Below are positions 31,978 through 32,902 of a stretch of DNA of 32,902 bases, one piece after another. The notes beneath the pieces were generated by a model. It was not told the DNA's origin and searched no databases. It saw only the letters and a list, made by a program, of their open reading frames with translations. The translations under genes were made by a program, and so were the position numbers. Position 1 is the stretch's first letter. Every line of letters starts with the position of its first letter. This DNA comes from Candidatus Aminicenantota bacterium (lineage in GTDB: Bacteria > Acidobacteriota > Aminicenantia > Aminicenantales > Aminicenantaceae), in contig JAUVXM010000027.1 in NCBI GenBank assembly GCA_030603565.1, forward strand, positions 1-32,902. Reading direction: 5' to 3'.

Positions 31978-32234
31978 ATAATACTAAGTAAATGGAAAAA
32001 TGCAAGAGGATAAAATCAATATTTTACGCTGAGATCGCGGTGGACACAGATAAAAGCAATAAAGCATTAGACACGGATCTACACAGATTTTTGCGGATTG
32101 AAGACGCTTTTTCTTTTTTGGCTTGCATCCAAAAAATAAAAAGCAGTTTTCAGTTTTGGGCAAGGCCCAAAATGTAAACCTTTAGTTCAAATTACTTCGC
32201 GGAGCGAAGTGATAACCTGATTCTGGCTTAAGAC
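31978..32234. other. Non-coding relic region downstream of repeat E
   Basis: I see no gene. The stretch has low-complexity segments with GGACACAGAT and ACACGGATCTACACAGAT, similar to degraded intergenic repeats common in environmental genomes. A perfect hairpin ACTTCGC-GGA-GCGAAGT lies at 32194-32210 next to the 3' end of the thioredoxin-like gene. A 61-codon open frame at 31992-32177 has repeat-like composition and no homology I recognise. Confidence 0.4.
32194..32210. repeat. Short perfect hairpin after the thioredoxin-like gene
   Basis: ACTTCGC (32194-32200) and GCGAAGT (32204-32210) form a 7-bp stem with a 3-nt loop, 24 nt past the stop of the thioredoxin-like gene. No T-run follows on the minus strand, so it looks more like a REP-type palindrome than a standard terminator. 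Confidence 0.45.
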
Positions 32235-32717
32235 TCATATGCCAATCGTTTTATGGATTTCTGCAATCTGTTCGCGGCTGAGAGGAAAAGTATACCGTTC
32301 AACTTCCTGAGCTTCTCCTTTTAAAATCAATACGGTCGTTCCTTTATCAGCCAGAGAACTAAATATATGAGAACGGTCAACCAGGATCGGAAACCTTACT
32401 CTATTGGCTTTTCTGAAACCGCGGATTTTTTTCTCCACGATCTTAACTGCAATATCTTCAGATTCAGATCCTATATTTCCGTCAAATATAACCACACCCC
32501 ACACATACCGGTCTTGAAATTGATGAGGAAGTGAATAGCAGAACTGCAGAAATGATTCAAGACAAGAAAAACACATAAAATCTCCAAAATCAATTATTAA
32601 AAGCAATTGGACTTTTACAGGCTCCTCCTGCCTGGCCACCGCATGATCTGAAAAGGAAGTCGTGGCTTGAAAAAGGATCATCAAAAGGATCAAACTTGTA
32701 GCCCTAAAGTATTTCAA
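32235..32717 (-). CDS. Exported thioredoxin-fold-like protein with CFSC motif
   Basis: A 160-residue protein with a signal peptide (first 23 residues, ending TSFSD) and a thioredoxin-like layout: a beta strand VQLLLIIDFGDFMCFSCLESFLQFC carrying the C-x-x-C motif CFSC (about 49-52), then VWGVVIFDGN, RFPILVDRSHIFSSLADKGTTVLILKG (the strand region where a cis-Pro is expected is replaced by GTTVLIL) and a C-terminal helix. It may be a periplasmic thiol-disulfide or redox protein, or a binding fold without activity. The start codon is TTG (32717) with AAAGGAG upstream. Repeat F ends 29 nt before it, in the same orientation. The family assignment is moderate. Confidence 0.65.
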   Translation of the reverse strand: MKYFRATSLILLMILFQATTSFSDHAVARQEEPVKVQLLLIIDFGDFMCFSCLESFLQFCYSLPHQFQDRYVWGVVIFDGNIGSESEDIAVKIVEKKIRGFRKANRVRFPILVDRSHIFSSLADKGTTVLILKGEAQEVERYTFPLSREQIAEIHKTIGI

Positions 32718-32746
32718 AATTATCGCTCCTTTTATTGTACCTTTAG

Positions 32747-32902
32747 CCTGACCTATTCATAAAAAAAATGGCGATGTTTTTATTATTATTTTCTTTTCAA
32801 TGATATGCAAGATTTTTTCAAGAATGATTATTGTAACTTTTTTCTTGTTTTTATTTTTAATTTTAATCGCCATTTTTTTACTCTCCGAGCGAGCCGATCT
32901 CA
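32747..32902 (-). mobile_element. Repeat copy F: structured MITE-like element (left part cut by window edge)
   Basis: Read on the minus strand it ends TATGAATAGGTCAGG at 32747 and is close to identical with copy A; about 67 nt next to the window edge match exactly, the remainder differs at roughly ten positions. The right-end stem is AAAAAATGGCGAT with ATCGCCATTTTTT. The flank after the right end is CTAA on the minus strand, the same tetranucleotide as the target duplication of copy E. Most of the RNA domain is beyond the window. The right end points into the thioredoxin-like gene. Confidence 0.87.
32782..32810 (-). promoter_or_regulatory. Candidate outward promoter inside repeat copy F
   Basis: On the minus strand TTGCAT (32810-32805) and AATAAT (32787-32782) are 17 nt apart, as in copy A. 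The predicted start of transcription would be close to the element's own ATG at 32760 and would read into the thioredoxin-like gene. Motif match only. Confidence 0.35.

Noticed and set aside
31992-32177. 61-codon open frame downstream of repeat E
   Set aside because: Its sequence comes from ACACAGAT/ACACGGAT-like repetitive DNA, there is no convincing ribosome-binding site and no recognisable family.

Overview
The window looks like one contig from an uncultured, Gram-negative, protein- and polymer-degrading heterotroph. The gene mix is a TonB-dependent receptor with a carboxypeptidase-type N-terminal domain, a large BNR/VPS10-like propeller protein, S9 and M14 peptidases, gamma-glutamyltransferase, M20 amidohydrolase and GH2. 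Most have signal peptides and AT-leaning codon use. This set resembles what I know of Candidatus Aminicenantes and relatives, but that assignment is an inference from gene content only. There are no rRNA, tRNA, CRISPR or transposase genes.

Layout, left to right: a repeat copy (A) leads into a DUF1177-family protein (+). Next comes a minus-strand block: esterase, giant M14 carboxypeptidase, AGCS amino-acid symporter, with repeat B inserted between the last two. A MaoC-like hydratase, a TonB receptor (just behind repeat C) and a BNR-repeat protein run on the plus strand. They converge on minus-strand genes for an S9 peptidase, glycerol kinase, a monoacylglycerol-lipase-like hydrolase, gamma-glutamyltransferase and an AbgB-like amidohydrolase (mini-repeat D between the last two). 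A GT4 glycosyltransferase (+) overlaps tail-to-tail with a wecB-like epimerase. That gene follows a DegT-type aminotransferase (behind repeat fragment G) and an alkaline phosphatase. A TauE/SafE permease (+) converges on a GH2 lipoprotein. Repeat E and a thioredoxin-like exported protein behind repeat F close the window.

Functionally the genes describe extracellular or periplasmic breakdown of peptides, gamma-glutamyl compounds, phosphate esters, glycerides and glycosides, with uptake by the TonB receptor and the AGCS symporter. A small surface-sugar cluster (epimerase, aminotransferase, glycosyltransferase) sits in the middle.

The most interesting content is a family of about 255-bp dispersed elements (A, B, C, E, F), with a 66-bp deletion form (D) and a fragment (G). 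They have imperfect terminal inverted repeats (CCTGGATTATTCAC / CCTGAACTATTCAT) and, where testable, 4-bp target duplications. Inside lies a domain whose predicted stems covary between copies, as a structured RNA would. In six of seven copies the same end points into the start of a gene on the same strand, 0-58 nt away. That end carries ATGAATAGNTCAGG, a small start codon-containing tail that fuses in frame to one gene and makes tiny upstream ORFs before the others. Both ends of the contig fall inside copies of this element.
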